64,000 bases of DNA from NCBI GenBank assembly GCA_963707015.1, contig CAVPOO010000013.1, positions 198,729-262,728 of the forward strand, written 5' to 3'. The position numbers and the translations under genes were made by a program. Numbering within the stretch: the first letter of the stretch is position 1; each line of letters begins with the position of its first letter. Below, one piece after another: positions 1 to 9,722 of this stretch. This DNA is from CAVPOO01 sp963707015. Lineage in GTDB: Bacteria; Pseudomonadota; Gammaproteobacteria; Thiohalobacterales; Thiohalobacteraceae. A model generated the notes under the pieces. The model made no database searches. It was not told the DNA's origin and saw only the letters and a list, made by a program, of their open reading frames with translations.

Positions 1-552
1 GGAAGAATGAAGGCCGGGCGGCCACAGGCAGACGCGTGCGTCGGGTTCGACCGCCAGGGCCTCCTGCAGGCTGAGCGGTTTGGGGTCACTGTGATAAAAC
101 TCGGCATGGCCAAGATCGAGCAGCCCGGCGGTATGTTCCAGCAGCTGCGCGACCCGCACGGGGTCGGTCGCGGACCAGGGGTTGGTCAGCGGGGCATCGG
201 GTGCCAGCGCTGTCACCGGATCCTCGAGTGACAGGCGCTGGTCTTCGACGGCCAGCAGGACGGCCAGTGAGGTAAAGGCCTTGGTAATCGATCCGATGCG
301 ATACAGGGTGTCGGCGGTGGCCGGTTTCCGGCTGGCGTTATCGGCATGACCCAGCGCGCCGGTCCAGAGGACGTCCTGCGTCGACACCAGGGTGAGCGCG
401 ACACTGGGGATCCGGAATTCGTTGCGCAGTGCCTCGATGTCGTGCAACAGCGTCGGCAGGCCGGGCGGTGCGGCCACGCCGGGCGCGGCGATCGCGGGAG
501 CGGCAAATACCAGCAGGCACAGCGCAGGCCAGCGCTGCGGCCATTCAGACAT
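1..552 (-). CDS. Serine hydrolase, beta-lactamase/esterase family (C-terminus cut by window edge)
   Basis: Reading leftward from an ATG at 552 (another in-frame ATG is at 558), the protein starts with a hydrophobic export signal ending near 'AAPAIAAPG'. It then has the S-x-x-K nucleophile motif in the context 'RIGSITKAFT'. That is the hallmark of the class C beta-lactamase / D-Ala-D-Ala carboxypeptidase / esterase superfamily. The later Y-x-N and H/K-T-G motifs lie beyond the window edge, so substrate cannot be judged. The start overlaps the stop of the upstream metallopeptidase gene by about 8 bases, which suggests translational coupling. It is probably periplasmic. Confidence 0.8.
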   Translation of the reverse strand, partial: MSEWPQRWPALCLLVFAAPAIAAPGVAAPPGLPTLLHDIEALRNEFRIPSVALTLVSTQDVLWTGALGHADNASRKPATADTLYRIGSITKAFTSLAVLLAVEDQRLSLEDPVTALAPDAPLTNPWSATDPVRVAQLLEHTAGLLDLGHAEFYHSDPKPLSLQEALAVEPDARVCLWPPGLHSS

Positions 553-1993
553 TGTCATCGCGGATCATGATCGCGCGGCGCAGGCCGCTGAGCGGAGCAT
601 CCTCGCGCAGGCGTACATGCCGCGCGCCGCGCGCCTCCAGGCCGAGCTGCCGGTAGGTGGCGCGCAGATCCGGAAACGCGGTCGAATCGACGTACTGTGC
701 ATACAGACTGCGCCACACCGGGATGCCGGTGAGCGCGTCCAGTTTGTCCAGGAAGGTCCGGCCACTCCACAGCCGGTCGCTCGGCAGGCAGCAGGCCTGG
801 AATCTGGCCAGCGCGGTGTCCAGCGATTCGCGGTCGCCGCTGCGCCGGCGCAGCTCCTTGTCGGCCATCAGGGCGATTGCGGCGCCGCTCCAGTACACGC
901 GCATGAAGCGGCGGCTGCGGTGCATATCCTGCGAGACCTCGGTGAGCGTCTGATCCTCCGGCGTGCCCAGAATGCCGCGCTGGAAACCGGCATGCAGGTT
1001 GTCCCAGGCCGTGGTCGGCTCCAGCACGCCGGCCCGGGCGCGCAACACGTTCTGGTAATAACTGGCGATGCCTTCATACAGCCAGGCATCGTCCGGCGCC
1101 ATGCGTGGATGCAGCAAATGACTCAGCTCGTGTACCAGCGTCCAGTCGTCGAGGAACTCCTGCAGCGGCCGGGTCTGGTCAATGTACAGATGCACGGCAT
1201 CGCCGCCACCGCGCATGACCTGGCCCCAGGGGACCGGCTCGCGTGCAGCGCCACCCGGTACGACCAGCACCTGGGGAGAGGGGACCGGAAAGCGGCCATA
1301 GAGGGTGGTGATCGCCTGCGCGCCGGCCGTGATCCAGCGACGCACGGCATCCCGGTCGGCAGCCGGTTCGCCCTGCAGCAGGGCAACGCGCAGGCTCGCG
1401 CCGCCGACATGGATATCGAATCGATCCAGGCGGCCCAGTGCGACGCGGGCATCCCAGTCCCGCGGTCGATCCGCCAGGCGGTAGCGCGGATGACGGCCGT
1501 CCGCATCGAGCCGCGTCCAGGGCGCGGAGACCTCGATTCCCTCCGGCAGTTCGAAACCGACCTCGATGGATGCGGCCGTCCCGGTATCGGGAAGCCAGAG
1601 CCACAGACCGGGATCGGTCAGGCGGTCCGGGCCCGGGGGCCGGCCCTTGCGCCCGGGGCTGCGCGCATCCCTCCCGGTCAGTCGCACGCCATAGTCGACG
1701 CAATCCCCCGGCGCGACCCCGTTCAGGGGCAGCTCGTTGCCGGCGGTGCGCAGCCTGTGCGTATGCCCGTCGCCGCGGACCCTCGCGTTTTCCAGAAACT
1801 GGCCGGCGCGGTGATTCCCAGCCGTCAGCCGCGGCGGCACGGGCGCCTGGAAACAGGTGGAGACAGCGAGCCGCGTCAGGTCGGGCGCGACCGTCACGGT
1901 GTAGCGTTGCACCCCGCCGGCCTGGCCGAGCAGGGGCAGGGCGAGCAGACAGCCCAGCAGCAGGGTGCGAGCCTGTGTGATTGTCTTCGCCAT
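545..1993 (-). CDS. Secreted zinc metallopeptidase, M61/M1-like
   Basis: This is a 482-residue protein with an N-terminal signal peptide ('LLLGCLLALPLLGQA'). The zinc-binding HExxH motif is at about residues 288-292 (HELSH), followed by 'WLYEGIASYY' with the probable third ligand Glu near 307. That spacing is typical of gluzincins of the M1/M61 type. The N-terminal 250 residues look like a beta-rich accessory domain with no motif I can name. It is probably periplasmic and co-transcribed with the serine hydrolase, which starts inside its stop codon region. The peptidase assignment is well supported; the exact family and substrate are not. Confidence 0.75.
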   Translation of the reverse strand: MAKTITQARTLLLGCLLALPLLGQAGGVQRYTVTVAPDLTRLAVSTCFQAPVPPRLTAGNHRAGQFLENARVRGDGHTHRLRTAGNELPLNGVAPGDCVDYGVRLTGRDARSPGRKGRPPGPDRLTDPGLWLWLPDTGTAASIEVGFELPEGIEVSAPWTRLDADGRHPRYRLADRPRDWDARVALGRLDRFDIHVGGASLRVALLQGEPAADRDAVRRWITAGAQAITTLYGRFPVPSPQVLVVPGGAAREPVPWGQVMRGGGDAVHLYIDQTRPLQEFLDDWTLVHELSHLLHPRMAPDDAWLYEGIASYYQNVLRARAGVLEPTTAWDNLHAGFQRGILGTPEDQTLTEVSQDMHRSRRFMRVYWSGAAIALMADKELRRRSGDRESLDTALARFQACCLPSDRLWSGRTFLDKLDALTGIPVWRSLYAQYVDSTAFPDLRATYRQLGLEARGARHVRLREDAPLSGLRRAIMIRDDNV

Positions 1994-2104
1994 GGTATGC
2001 CTGACTCCTGTTCAGAGGGACACGCAAAACGCAGTGCGCTGCCCGGACGACTTCTTGTCCGGCCCTCCGATCGGCGATCGGTAAGCGGGGGGGCCCGCCC
2101 GGCC

Positions 2105-3193
2105 TCAGGCGTTACCGGTCCCCAGTACCTTCTGTTTGCGGCTGCGGGCAAAGTCCAGCATACGCTGGGTGGACTTCAGCGCCTTGCGGCGCACCGCCTC
2201 GTCGACATGGATCTCGTTCTCGCCGGTCTCCAGCACCCGCGCGAGGTTGCGCAGCTCGTTCATGGCCATCCACGGGCAGTGGGCACAGGACTCGCAGGTC
2301 GCCCCCACCCCGGCGGTGGGGGCCTCGATAAAGGTCTTGTGCGGAGAGGCCTGACGCATTTTGTAGAGGATGCCGTTATCGGTCGCGACGATGAATTCCT
2401 GGTTGGGCAGCTCCTGGGAGGCCTTGACGATCTGTGTCGTGGAACCGACGTGGTCGGCGAGTGCAATCACCGCCTCCGGTGATTCGGGATGCACCAGCAC
2501 CGCGGCGTCCGGATGCCGCTGCATGAGAATCTTCAGGGCATCCGCCTTGAAGGCGTCGTGCACGATGCAGGTCGCCTGCCACAGCACCATGTCGGCATCG
2601 GTCTGTTCCTGGATGTAACGCCCCAGGTGCCGGTCCGGCGCCCACAGGATCTTCTCACCCTGTTCGTGCAGATGGCGCACCAGGTCGACCGCGATGGAGG
2701 AGGTCACCACCCAGTCCGCTCGCGCCTTCACTTCGGCGCTGGTATTGGCATAGACCACCACGGTGCGGTCCGGGTTGGCGTCGCAGTAGGGCACAAACAG
2801 CTCGGCAGGGCAGCCCAGGTCCAGCGAACACTCGGCCTCCAGCGTCGGCATCAGCACGCGTTTTTCCGGGTTCAGGATCTTGGCGGTCTCGCCCATGAAC
2901 CGCACACCGGCCACCACCAGGGTGCGGGCGGGGTGCTCGTTGCCGAAGCGGGCCATGTCCAGGGAGTCCGATACGTAACCGCCGGTTTCATCGGCGATCT
3001 GCTGCAGATCGGAATCCGTGTAGTAGTGGGCGACCAGTACCGCATCCTTTTCCTTCAGCAGGCGCTTGATGCGCTCGATCAGGGCCTCGCGCTCTCCCGG
3101 GGCATACTCGGGCCGTGCGATACTGCCGGGTAAGGGCAGATCCATGTCCTGCGTGGGTGGGATAATGGGTGCTAAGGTCGCGACATTCATCAT
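2105..3193 (-). CDS. nadA: Quinolinate synthase NadA
   Basis: NadA condenses iminoaspartate with dihydroxyacetone phosphate to quinolinate in NAD synthesis, using one [4Fe-4S] cluster. Visible family hallmarks are '[18 protein letters not shown]', 'SLDMARFG', '[12 protein letters not shown]', '[12 protein letters not shown]' and the C-terminal '[10 protein letters not shown]', which carry the cluster cysteines. I start at the tandem ATGs near 3193, because an AGGGAG ribosome site lies just upstream; an upstream extension to 3244 has no such site. The length of about 362 residues fits the family. It appears to be monocistronic. Confidence 0.95.
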   Translation of the reverse strand: MMNVATLAPIIPPTQDMDLPLPGSIARPEYAPGEREALIERIKRLLKEKDAVLVAHYYTDSDLQQIADETGGYVSDSLDMARFGNEHPARTLVVAGVRFMGETAKILNPEKRVLMPTLEAECSLDLGCPAELFVPYCDANPDRTVVVYANTSAEVKARADWVVTSSIAVDLVRHLHEQGEKILWAPDRHLGRYIQEQTDADMVLWQATCIVHDAFKADALKILMQRHPDAAVLVHPESPEAVIALADHVGSTTQIVKASQELPNQEFIVATDNGILYKMRQASPHKTFIEAPTAGVGATCESCAHCPWMAMNELRNLARVLETGENEIHVDEAVRRKALKSTQRMLDFARSRKQKVLGTGNA

Positions 3194-3383
3194 CAGACTC
3201 CCTTTGCCAGGTGCCACAATGGGGCCCCGCGGCCGGATTTTCAAGCTCCCGACAGAGGTGTCCGGCGGCGCATCACCTCGACAGCGGGCGAAGCAGCCAT
3301 TATTCTGCCACCGGCGGCGCGGTTATGAGGCAGCCCGCCGGCCCATGCGCGACCTCCCCACCGGTGACTGACGGCGAAACAGT

Positions 3384-4889
3384 ATGACAGCGGAACCGCA
3401 GCAACCCGAAGCACGCCTGGACTCCCGGGGTTTGCCGGCGGCCCTGTTCCTGCTCTCTTTCGCCACGGTGCTGTTTACCATCGTGCTGTTTCGGCTGCTC
3501 ACCTTCTTCATCATGCCGTCGCTGTTTTTCGACCTGCTCTTCATCGGGTTTCCGCTGGGGGCCCTGGCTGGCGCCTATTTTTTTCGCATCGGCAAACCGT
3601 CCTTTCTGCGCGCGCTGTGGATTCTGCAGGGGGCGATGGTTTTCTCGGTCATCGCCATGCTGGCCTGCAAGCATTTCGATTATCTGCGGGCGCACCTCTT
3701 CGACGTCGAGCTGCGGCGGCTGTTTGTCCAGATGCTGGCGTTCACGCTGTTCTTCCTGCCTTTCTTCGTGGCCTATGGCCTGAGCGAATATGTGGGATAC
3801 CAGGTTGGCCGGCGCCACCTGCGGGGCCGCATGCCGGTGGTCTATGCGATTTACCTGTTTGGCGCGGCGGCGGCCTATCTGTTCGCCGAAGCCGTGTTTC
3901 CGCTGCTGGGTGCCGCGCGGCTGCTGGTGATCCCCTTCCTGCTGGTCGCCCTGGCGATGGTGCTGCTCCTGCCGCCGGCACGCATCCGCACGCTGTTGCT
4001 GGTCGAGCACCTTGTGCTCGTGCCCCTGCTGTTCCTGCCGCCGCTGGAGGGCGGTTTCCTGAAGCTCTACAAGGGCAGCAGCCCGCAGTCGACGCACGCC
4101 TATGCCAGCCTCGGCTGCAGATTGATCCATCAGCAATGGGGCACGTACAGCCTGATTGAGGTCATGCAGGCGCCCGGGACAGACCTCTACCTGGGGTTTT
4201 ACAACGACATCATCCAGTGGATGTACGCACCCGGGAAGGGCTTCTTCCAGGCCGGTATGGGCATGCTTCCCATTGACCGGTCGCCGCCCGGCGGCCGGAT
4301 CGCCATTATCGGCGCGGGCGGTGGACGCCAGGTGCAATACGCCCGCAAATCGGGGCGCAACTTCGAAAAGATCCTGGCCATCGAGATCGAGCCGGCAGTC
4401 CTCGAGGCCGTACAGGGTCCCCTGGCCGAACGCTTCGACCATGTTTACCAGGCCGAGGGGGTCGAACTGGTCAACCATGAGGCGCGCAGCTACATGGAAA
4501 CGACGCAGGACCGCTTTGACCTGATCTATCTGCCCAGCGTGGGCGGTTATCCGCAGATGATGCTGGAACCCGGCAACATGATTCGCACCCTTGACGCCTT
4601 CCGGACGCTGCGTGACCGTCTGAGCGAACGGGGCGTGCTGGCCATCTGGTACCCCGCCGTACTCGATCCGCGCGCGATTCTCACCGAGCAGTACATCCGT
4701 ACGCTGGAAGGCCCGCAGATCGGACTGCAGGTGCGCGCCTTCCGCAGTAGCGGCGACGTCCTGATCCTGGCCGCCGCGCGGCGTGACGCGCTGCCGACGA
4801 TTCAGCAGGTCCAGGAAGCCTACCTGCTGGCTGCCGATAACGGGGATGGCGGCGCCACCGGACTTCGGCGGAGTCCCGCTGCGAAGTGA
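3384..4889 (+). CDS. Membrane-embedded spermidine synthase-like (aminopropyltransferase-fold) protein, N-terminal part
   Basis: The first 230 residues contain about six hydrophobic helices. A Rossmann methyltransferase-like domain of the polyamine synthase family follows, with the nucleotide-binding loop 'RIAIIGAGGGRQVQYA' at about residue 307, the acidic 'ILAIEIEPAVLEAV' strand and 'DLIYLPSVGGYP'. Related proteins usually carry a further block of membrane helices at the C-terminus. Here that block is in the next ORF, which overlaps this stop by four bases (GTGA). It may be a split gene or a frameshift. The next genes include a carboxynorspermidine-decarboxylase-like enzyme and an exporter, which supports a polyamine-like product. 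The product itself is unknown. Confidence 0.7.
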   Translation: MTAEPQQPEARLDSRGLPAALFLLSFATVLFTIVLFRLLTFFIMPSLFFDLLFIGFPLGALAGAYFFRIGKPSFLRALWILQGAMVFSVIAMLACKHFDYLRAHLFDVELRRLFVQMLAFTLFFLPFFVAYGLSEYVGYQVGRRHLRGRMPVVYAIYLFGAAAAYLFAEAVFPLLGAARLLVIPFLLVALAMVLLLPPARIRTLLLVEHLVLVPLLFLPPLEGGFLKLYKGSSPQSTHAYASLGCRLIHQQWGTYSLIEVMQAPGTDLYLGFYNDIIQWMYAPGKGFFQAGMGMLPIDRSPPGGRIAIIGAGGGRQVQYARKSGRNFEKILAIEIEPAVLEAVQGPLAERFDHVYQAEGVELVNHEARSYMETTQDRFDLIYLPSVGGYPQMMLEPGNMIRTLDAFRTLRDRLSERGVLAIWYPAVLDPRAILTEQYIRTLEGPQIGLQVRAFRSSGDVLILAAARRDALPTIQQVQEAYLLAADNGDGGATGLRRSPAAK

Positions 4890-5629
4890 AAAAGACCTGG
4901 GACGACGCAGCGTTCCGGCCGATCAGCGACGATCAGCCCTTTCTCGCCGGCAACGTGCAGCACATCTTTTCCCTCCAGCAGGTCGGCAAGCTGTTCGCCC
5001 TGGTCGGCGCGCTGCTGGCGGCCTTTGCCGGGCTGCTCTACCTGCTGCTGAGGAAAAAGGCCGACCCCGGCATACCCGGCAGGCCGTTTCCGCAGGTGCT
5101 GCTGATCAGCGTGCTGGTGGGCGCCAACTTCCTGGTCATCGAGCACTACCTCATCCTGGCCCTGTTCGGCAAGCTCTACGTCTACCATGATGCGCTGGTA
5201 CTGGGCGCGATCAGTTTCCTGATCGTTTCCGGCCTCGGCAGCACCTACATCACCGCACGCCGGCGGCCGGTCTTTCAGCTGGCCGGCGGCCTGTTCATCC
5301 TGGCGCTGTTGTTGAGTCATGCCAGCCTGTCCCCCTGGGCCAGCCTCGCCTTGCTCGCCCCGGTGGCCTTCGTGACCGGCAGCTTTTTCCCCGCCCTGTT
5401 CGAGGTGGCGGCGGAAAATCCGCTGGGTGTCTTCGCCGGGGATGCCATCGGCGCCGCGATCGGTTCGATGGCCTCGTTCTTTATCCCGATCGTGTTCGGC
5501 TTCGGCTGGTTTTTTGTCTTCGCCACCGCCATGTTCTGGGTCACGGCCGTCGCCACCTACGTGTTTTTTCGTGACCTGGCCGAATCCCGGCCGCCCCTCG
5601 GCGCAGATTCCCGGCTTTCCTGTCAGTGA
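4886..5629 (+). CDS. C-terminal membrane half of the spermidine synthase-like protein
   Basis: This 247-residue protein begins with GTG inside the stop of the preceding gene. Its first 20 residues ('PISDDQPFL') resemble the conserved T-D-D-x-P-F segment that normally ends the catalytic domain of membrane-bound spermidine synthase-like proteins. Six or seven hydrophobic helices follow. It therefore looks like the C-terminal part of the same polypeptide family. The cell could make two subunits by translational coupling, or a single-base change may have split one gene. There is no recognisable function on its own. Confidence 0.65.
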   Translation: MKKTWDDAAFRPISDDQPFLAGNVQHIFSLQQVGKLFALVGALLAAFAGLLYLLLRKKADPGIPGRPFPQVLLISVLVGANFLVIEHYLILALFGKLYVYHDALVLGAISFLIVSGLGSTYITARRRPVFQLAGGLFILALLLSHASLSPWASLALLAPVAFVTGSFFPALFEVAAENPLGVFAGDAIGAAIGSMASFFIPIVFGFGWFFVFATAMFWVTAVATYVFFRDLAESRPPLGADSRLSCQ

Positions 5630-5747
5630 ACCGGCGGGCCTTGTACACGCGCCAGGCGCATCCGGGAAGCTGCAACCCGGGGTTGCGAGATGGCGGGTCG
5701 GCCGGCACGAGTGAGGTCACCGGGATGGCGCGGTCCGGGAATTCACC

Positions 5748-7112
5748 ATGACACCCGTCGGCCTTGTCTGGCCGCAGCGCGATGAACGGCGCCTGCTGGG
5801 ACGCTTCTATCTCGCCGGCGGCATCGGCGAACTGTTTGATGTCATCTGGCCGTTCCAGTTCGCCTATCTGTTCATGGTGATGGAGCGGCCGGAATGGGCG
5901 GTGATCCCCCTGCTGGTGGAGTCCGCGACGGCCCTGCTTGCGGAGATACCGACCGGGGCGTTCGCCGACCGTTTCGGCAGACGCCGCGCGGTCATTCTCG
6001 GCGATGTCCTGAGCGCGGCCGGCCTGCTGCTGGTGCCGCCTGCGGCTCAGCAGGCCGGAACGGTCCAGCTGATCGCAGTCTGTGCGAGCTTCGGGGTATG
6101 GGGCCTGGGGCAGGCGCTGGTGTCGGGCGCGGGTGAGGCGTGGGTGGTCGACAATCTCGCCGTGGCCGGTCGCAGGGATCTGATCGACAGTTATTTTGCC
6201 CGCATCAGCTCATTCGTTTCGCTGGGTGCGGTCGGCGCGGGGGCGCTGGCGATCCTGATCCTGCTGAGTGTCACGATCTCGCGGCCCTGGCTCGATGCCC
6301 TGTGGTACATTGCGGCCGCAGGCATGCTGGTCGCAGTGACAATAAAACTGAGCATCGCCGAGCGCCGCCCGGCGCCGGACAGTCCCGGTAAGCGCGGCGC
6401 CCGACCGACGGTTCTTGTCACCATCCTGCTCGGGTTTCGCGCCATTCGGCGCGCGAGAACGCTGCTGTTTTTTGTGCTGGCACTCGTTATTGCCTCATTT
6501 CCGGAGTCTGCGGCGGATGATGCCTTCGATATGTCGCTCATCACCAAGGGGATGGATGCGCGGGGTCTGGCGCCCCTGGGGATAGTCGACAACATCATCG
6601 GCATGCTTGCCCCCCTGATCGGCATGGCCTTGTTGCGGCGCTTCGGCGCCACCCGCGTGCTGAGCCTGTTCCTGGTGATTCCGGTGCTCGCGGTGAGTAC
6701 CCTGTTCATCGCGCCGGTTCTGGGGGTGCTGATTTTTCTTTACATTCTGTTCGACTTCGTCGACTGTGTCTGGGACCCGGTGGCCAATGCGCGTCTGCAG
6801 GCCATGGTCGCATCGGAGAGCCGGGCAACGGTTGCCTCAATCGTGAATCACCTCGGCGGTCTCATGGAACTGCTCGGCATTACCGTGCTGGCGCTGCTGC
6901 TTGGTGAGCACAGCGACCAGCTCAGTGAGCTGGTACCCGACCTGGTGGCGGCATTCTCGGGCGGGGCGAGCGGTGTCAGCGAGGCACCGATGACCCGCGT
7001 TGGTCTGTCGGTGCCGGATCTCGCCATTGCGGTTTTCGTCTTCTCGCTGCTGCTGGCCCTGCCGTTCATCCTGCTCAGCGCGAGCGCTTCGCGCGGGCGG
7101 CCGCGGCCATGA
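5748..7112 (+). CDS. Major facilitator superfamily transporter
   Basis: A 454-residue protein with about twelve hydrophobic segments. It has the MFS motif A 'GAFADRFGRRRAVILGD' between helices 2 and 3, preceded by 'LLAEIPTG', a segment typical of drug/small-molecule exporters. A hydrophilic central loop ('RRPAPDSPGKRG') separates the two six-helix halves. Its place between an aminopropyltransferase-like protein and a PLP decarboxylase suggests it exports the product of that cluster. This is inference from context; substrate and direction cannot be read from the sequence. Confidence 0.85.
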   Translation: MTPVGLVWPQRDERRLLGRFYLAGGIGELFDVIWPFQFAYLFMVMERPEWAVIPLLVESATALLAEIPTGAFADRFGRRRAVILGDVLSAAGLLLVPPAAQQAGTVQLIAVCASFGVWGLGQALVSGAGEAWVVDNLAVAGRRDLIDSYFARISSFVSLGAVGAGALAILILLSVTISRPWLDALWYIAAAGMLVAVTIKLSIAERRPAPDSPGKRGARPTVLVTILLGFRAIRRARTLLFFVLALVIASFPESAADDAFDMSLITKGMDARGLAPLGIVDNIIGMLAPLIGMALLRRFGATRVLSLFLVIPVLAVSTLFIAPVLGVLIFLYILFDFVDCVWDPVANARLQAMVASESRATVASIVNHLGGLMELLGITVLALLLGEHSDQLSELVPDLVAAFSGGASGVSEAPMTRVGLSVPDLAIAVFVFSLLLALPFILLSASASRGRPRP

Positions 7113-7184
7113 GTGGCCCTGCGCAGGTGTGCCTGGCCGCCCGGCCCGGGCGCTGGTCCAACGTGACAGTCGGAGTGGCATGCT

Positions 7185-8354
7185 ATGCAGCCTGAGGAAC
7201 GCTTCGAATTTCTGAAAACCGCCGATCTCAGGACGCCGGCTTTCGTGTTCGATGTCGGCGCCCTGAGAGCGGATGCGCAGCGGGCCCGCGAGGCGGTATG
7301 CGATGCCGATACGCAGCTGCTGTTCGCCATCAAATCCTATTCGGTGGCGGCGGGTCTGCAGCACATCGCGAGCGAGGTTGCGGGCTTTGCCACAAGCTCG
7401 CTGTTCGAGGCCAGGCTCGCCCGCGAGATTCTCAAGCCGCAGCAGAGTGTGCATCTGACCACGCCCGGGCTGCGACCCGACGAGATCCTGCCAATCTGCG
7501 AGCTGGCCGATTACCTGAGTTTCAACTCCCTGACCCAGTGGCTGCGTTTCCGCGACGTGGCGGCAGGCCGGCTCAGTTGCGGTCTGCGCGTCAATCCCCA
7601 GCTGTCGCTGGTGGGCGATGCCCGTTACGATCCGTGCCGGGACAACTCCAAGCTTGGTGTGTCACTCGATGAACTGCGCAGGCTGTTGCACGAGGCGCCC
7701 GAGCAGCTCGACGGGATACGCGGCATCCATGTGCACAGCAACTGTGACTCGGCAGACCTGACACCGCTGCTGATGACGGTGGAGCGCCTGCTGGAAGGTC
7801 TCGGGCCGCTGTTCGATCGGATCGAGTGGGTCAATCTGGGTGGCGGCTATCTGTTCCATGATCCGCTCAATACCGGGGCGCTGGCACAGGCCAAGGCCAG
7901 GCTGCAGGCCCGCGGTCGCTACCGCGTGTTCATGGAGCCCGGGGCCTCGATTGTCCGGCGTGCCGGGCAGATTGTCGCCTCGGTCGTCGACCTGTTCGCC
8001 AGTGGCGGCCGGCAGCTGGCGGTACTCGATACCAGCGTCAACCACATGCCCGAGGTGTTCGAGTACCAGTTCGAGCCCGATGTGGCGGGCGATTCGGCCA
8101 GCGCCGAATACGAGTACCTGCTGGCCGGCGCGTCCTGTGTGGCCGGCGACCTGTTCGGCAGCTACGGTTTCGCCGAGCCGCTGCGGGTCGGCACGCGCAT
8201 CGTCTTTCCGGATATGGGGGCCTATGCCATGGTCAAGGCGAACATGTTCAATGGCATCAATCTCCCGACCATCTATGCGCTGGGTGAGGCGGGTGAACTG
8301 GCAGAGATCAAGCGTTTTGGCTATGCAGATTTCCTGACGCTCTGTGGTGCGTGA
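7185..8354 (+). CDS. PLP-dependent decarboxylase, carboxynorspermidine decarboxylase-like (group IV)
   Basis: A 389-residue fold-type III PLP enzyme. The Schiff-base lysine is in 'LLFAIKSYS' (about Lys50), the phosphate-binding loop in 'NLGGGYLF', and the second-subunit motif in 'ASCVAGDLFGSYGF'. 'VFPDMGAYAMVKANMFNGI' near the C-terminus matches carboxynorspermidine decarboxylase (NspC) more than diaminopimelate decarboxylase. NspC normally works with carboxynorspermidine dehydrogenase, which is not in this window. The gene is followed one base later by the DUF3326 gene and preceded by the MFS and aminopropyltransferase-like genes, so it probably belongs to a polyamine-like pathway. Confidence 0.8.
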   Translation: MQPEERFEFLKTADLRTPAFVFDVGALRADAQRAREAVCDADTQLLFAIKSYSVAAGLQHIASEVAGFATSSLFEARLAREILKPQQSVHLTTPGLRPDEILPICELADYLSFNSLTQWLRFRDVAAGRLSCGLRVNPQLSLVGDARYDPCRDNSKLGVSLDELRRLLHEAPEQLDGIRGIHVHSNCDSADLTPLLMTVERLLEGLGPLFDRIEWVNLGGGYLFHDPLNTGALAQAKARLQARGRYRVFMEPGASIVRRAGQIVASVVDLFASGGRQLAVLDTSVNHMPEVFEYQFEPDVAGDSASAEYEYLLAGASCVAGDLFGSYGFAEPLRVGTRIVFPDMGAYAMVKANMFNGINLPTIYALGEAGELAEIKRFGYADFLTLCGA

Positions 8355-8355
8355 G

Positions 8356-9681
8356 ATGTTGAGAATTTACGAAGAAGAACTGGAATTTCCCGCGATCGCC
8401 GGACATTGCGGACTGCTGCCCTATCTGGCCGGGATGGTGCGTCGGCACCTCAGGCCGGGGCTGCTGCCGGTGCGTTTCGTGATTACCGAGACGACGCCGA
8501 CAAGCTACAAGTGTGAGCTGGGTGTGGTGTCGGGCCTGCTGGATGCGCAGCTCGAACACAGCTGCTCGATCTTTGACTACGCGCCGCGCGTGATCAATAA
8601 CAGCGATGCGTTCAATGCCGTTCTGCTCGTCCCGACCGGGATAGGCAGCAGCATCGGCGGGCATGCCGGTGACGCCAACCCGGTGGCACGGCTGCTGGCC
8701 TCGGTCTGCGACACGCTGATCACCCATCCCAATGTGGTGAATGCCTCGGACGTCAATGACCTGCCCGAAAACGGGCTGTACGTGGAGGGCAGCGTGATCA
8801 GCCGCCTGATGATGGGCATCGCCGGCCTGCAGCCGGTGCGCGCCAATCGCGTGCTGGTCGTGATCGACGAGCATCAGGACAAGACATTCACCGATGTCGC
8901 GATAAACTCGGTGAGCGCTGCCCGCGCCTCCTATGGACTCAGCTGCCCGGCGGTGATCCGGCTCGATCCCCCGGTGTACATGAAATCGGTCTACGCCCCG
9001 TCAGGGCGCGCCGTCGGCACGGTGGAGCGACTCGAAGGCCTGATCGCGGTGCTCGAGGAATACCAGGGCCACTATGACGCCCTGGCGGTCTCCACCCAGA
9101 TCGAGGTCCCCCGGCACTATCACATCGATTACTACACCGCCCGCGGCGACATGATCAATCCGTGGGGCGGGGTCGAGGCGATATTCACCCATGCCATCTC
9201 CTCGCTCTACGACATCCCGGCGGCACACGCGCCCATGCTGGAGTCACAGGACGTCGCCAACATCGAGCTCGGCCCGGTGGACCCGCGCATGGCCGCCGAG
9301 GAGATCTCCAATGGCTTCTTCATGTGCGTGCTGAAAGGGCTGCAGCGCAGCCCGCGGCTGGTCAAGGACGTGCGTGCCGGCGGCCGGCCCGGCGTGCTGA
9401 CGGCCTCGGACATCGCCTGCCTGGTCATCCCGGACGGTTGTGTCGGGCTGCCGACCCTGGCGGCCCTGGAGCAGGGGATTCCGGTCATCGCCGTGGGTGA
9501 GAACAGGAACATCATGCGCAACGATCTTGCCCTGCTGCCGTGGCTGCCGGGCCAGTTGCACCGGGTGGAAAACTACTGGGAGTCGGCCGGTGTGATGTCG
9601 GCACTCAAGGCGGGCATCGCCCCGGGGTCGGTGCGCCGGCCCCTGGCGGATACCGTGCATGTCAGGCGCTCGAAACCCTGA
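8356..9681 (+). CDS. DUF3326 family protein, function unknown
   Basis: A cytosolic protein of 441 residues if started at the ATG one base after the upstream stop; an in-frame GTG at 8344 inside the upstream gene is an alternative. It contains the glycine-rich 'LLVPTGIGSSIGGHAGDAN' segment, 'THPNVVNASDVNDLP' and 'NPWGGVEAIFTHAIS', which I associate with DUF3326. No catalytic mechanism is established for the family as far as I know. The very tight spacing indicates co-translation with the NspC-like decarboxylase, so it probably acts on the same or a neighbouring intermediate. Confidence 0.65.
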   Translation: MLRIYEEELEFPAIAGHCGLLPYLAGMVRRHLRPGLLPVRFVITETTPTSYKCELGVVSGLLDAQLEHSCSIFDYAPRVINNSDAFNAVLLVPTGIGSSIGGHAGDANPVARLLASVCDTLITHPNVVNASDVNDLPENGLYVEGSVISRLMMGIAGLQPVRANRVLVVIDEHQDKTFTDVAINSVSAARASYGLSCPAVIRLDPPVYMKSVYAPSGRAVGTVERLEGLIAVLEEYQGHYDALAVSTQIEVPRHYHIDYYTARGDMINPWGGVEAIFTHAISSLYDIPAAHAPMLESQDVANIELGPVDPRMAAEEISNGFFMCVLKGLQRSPRLVKDVRAGGRPGVLTASDIACLVIPDGCVGLPTLAALEQGIPVIAVGENRNIMRNDLALLPWLPGQLHRVENYWESAGVMSALKAGIAPGSVRRPLADTVHVRRSKP

Positions 9682-9722
9682 GCCGGATGCGTGCTGCCCG
9701 GCGGGCTGCGTCGGTGGTGCCT

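Noticed and set aside
392..2482. Long 696-residue plus-strand open frame opposite the metallopeptidase and nadA
   Set aside because: It is antisense to two genes with clear catalytic motifs and has no recognisable domain. Long antisense frames are expected in GC-rich DNA.
3300..4478. 392-residue minus-strand frame rich in Gln and Arg
   Set aside because: Antisense to the aminopropyltransferase-like gene. Its composition is typical of a shadow frame.
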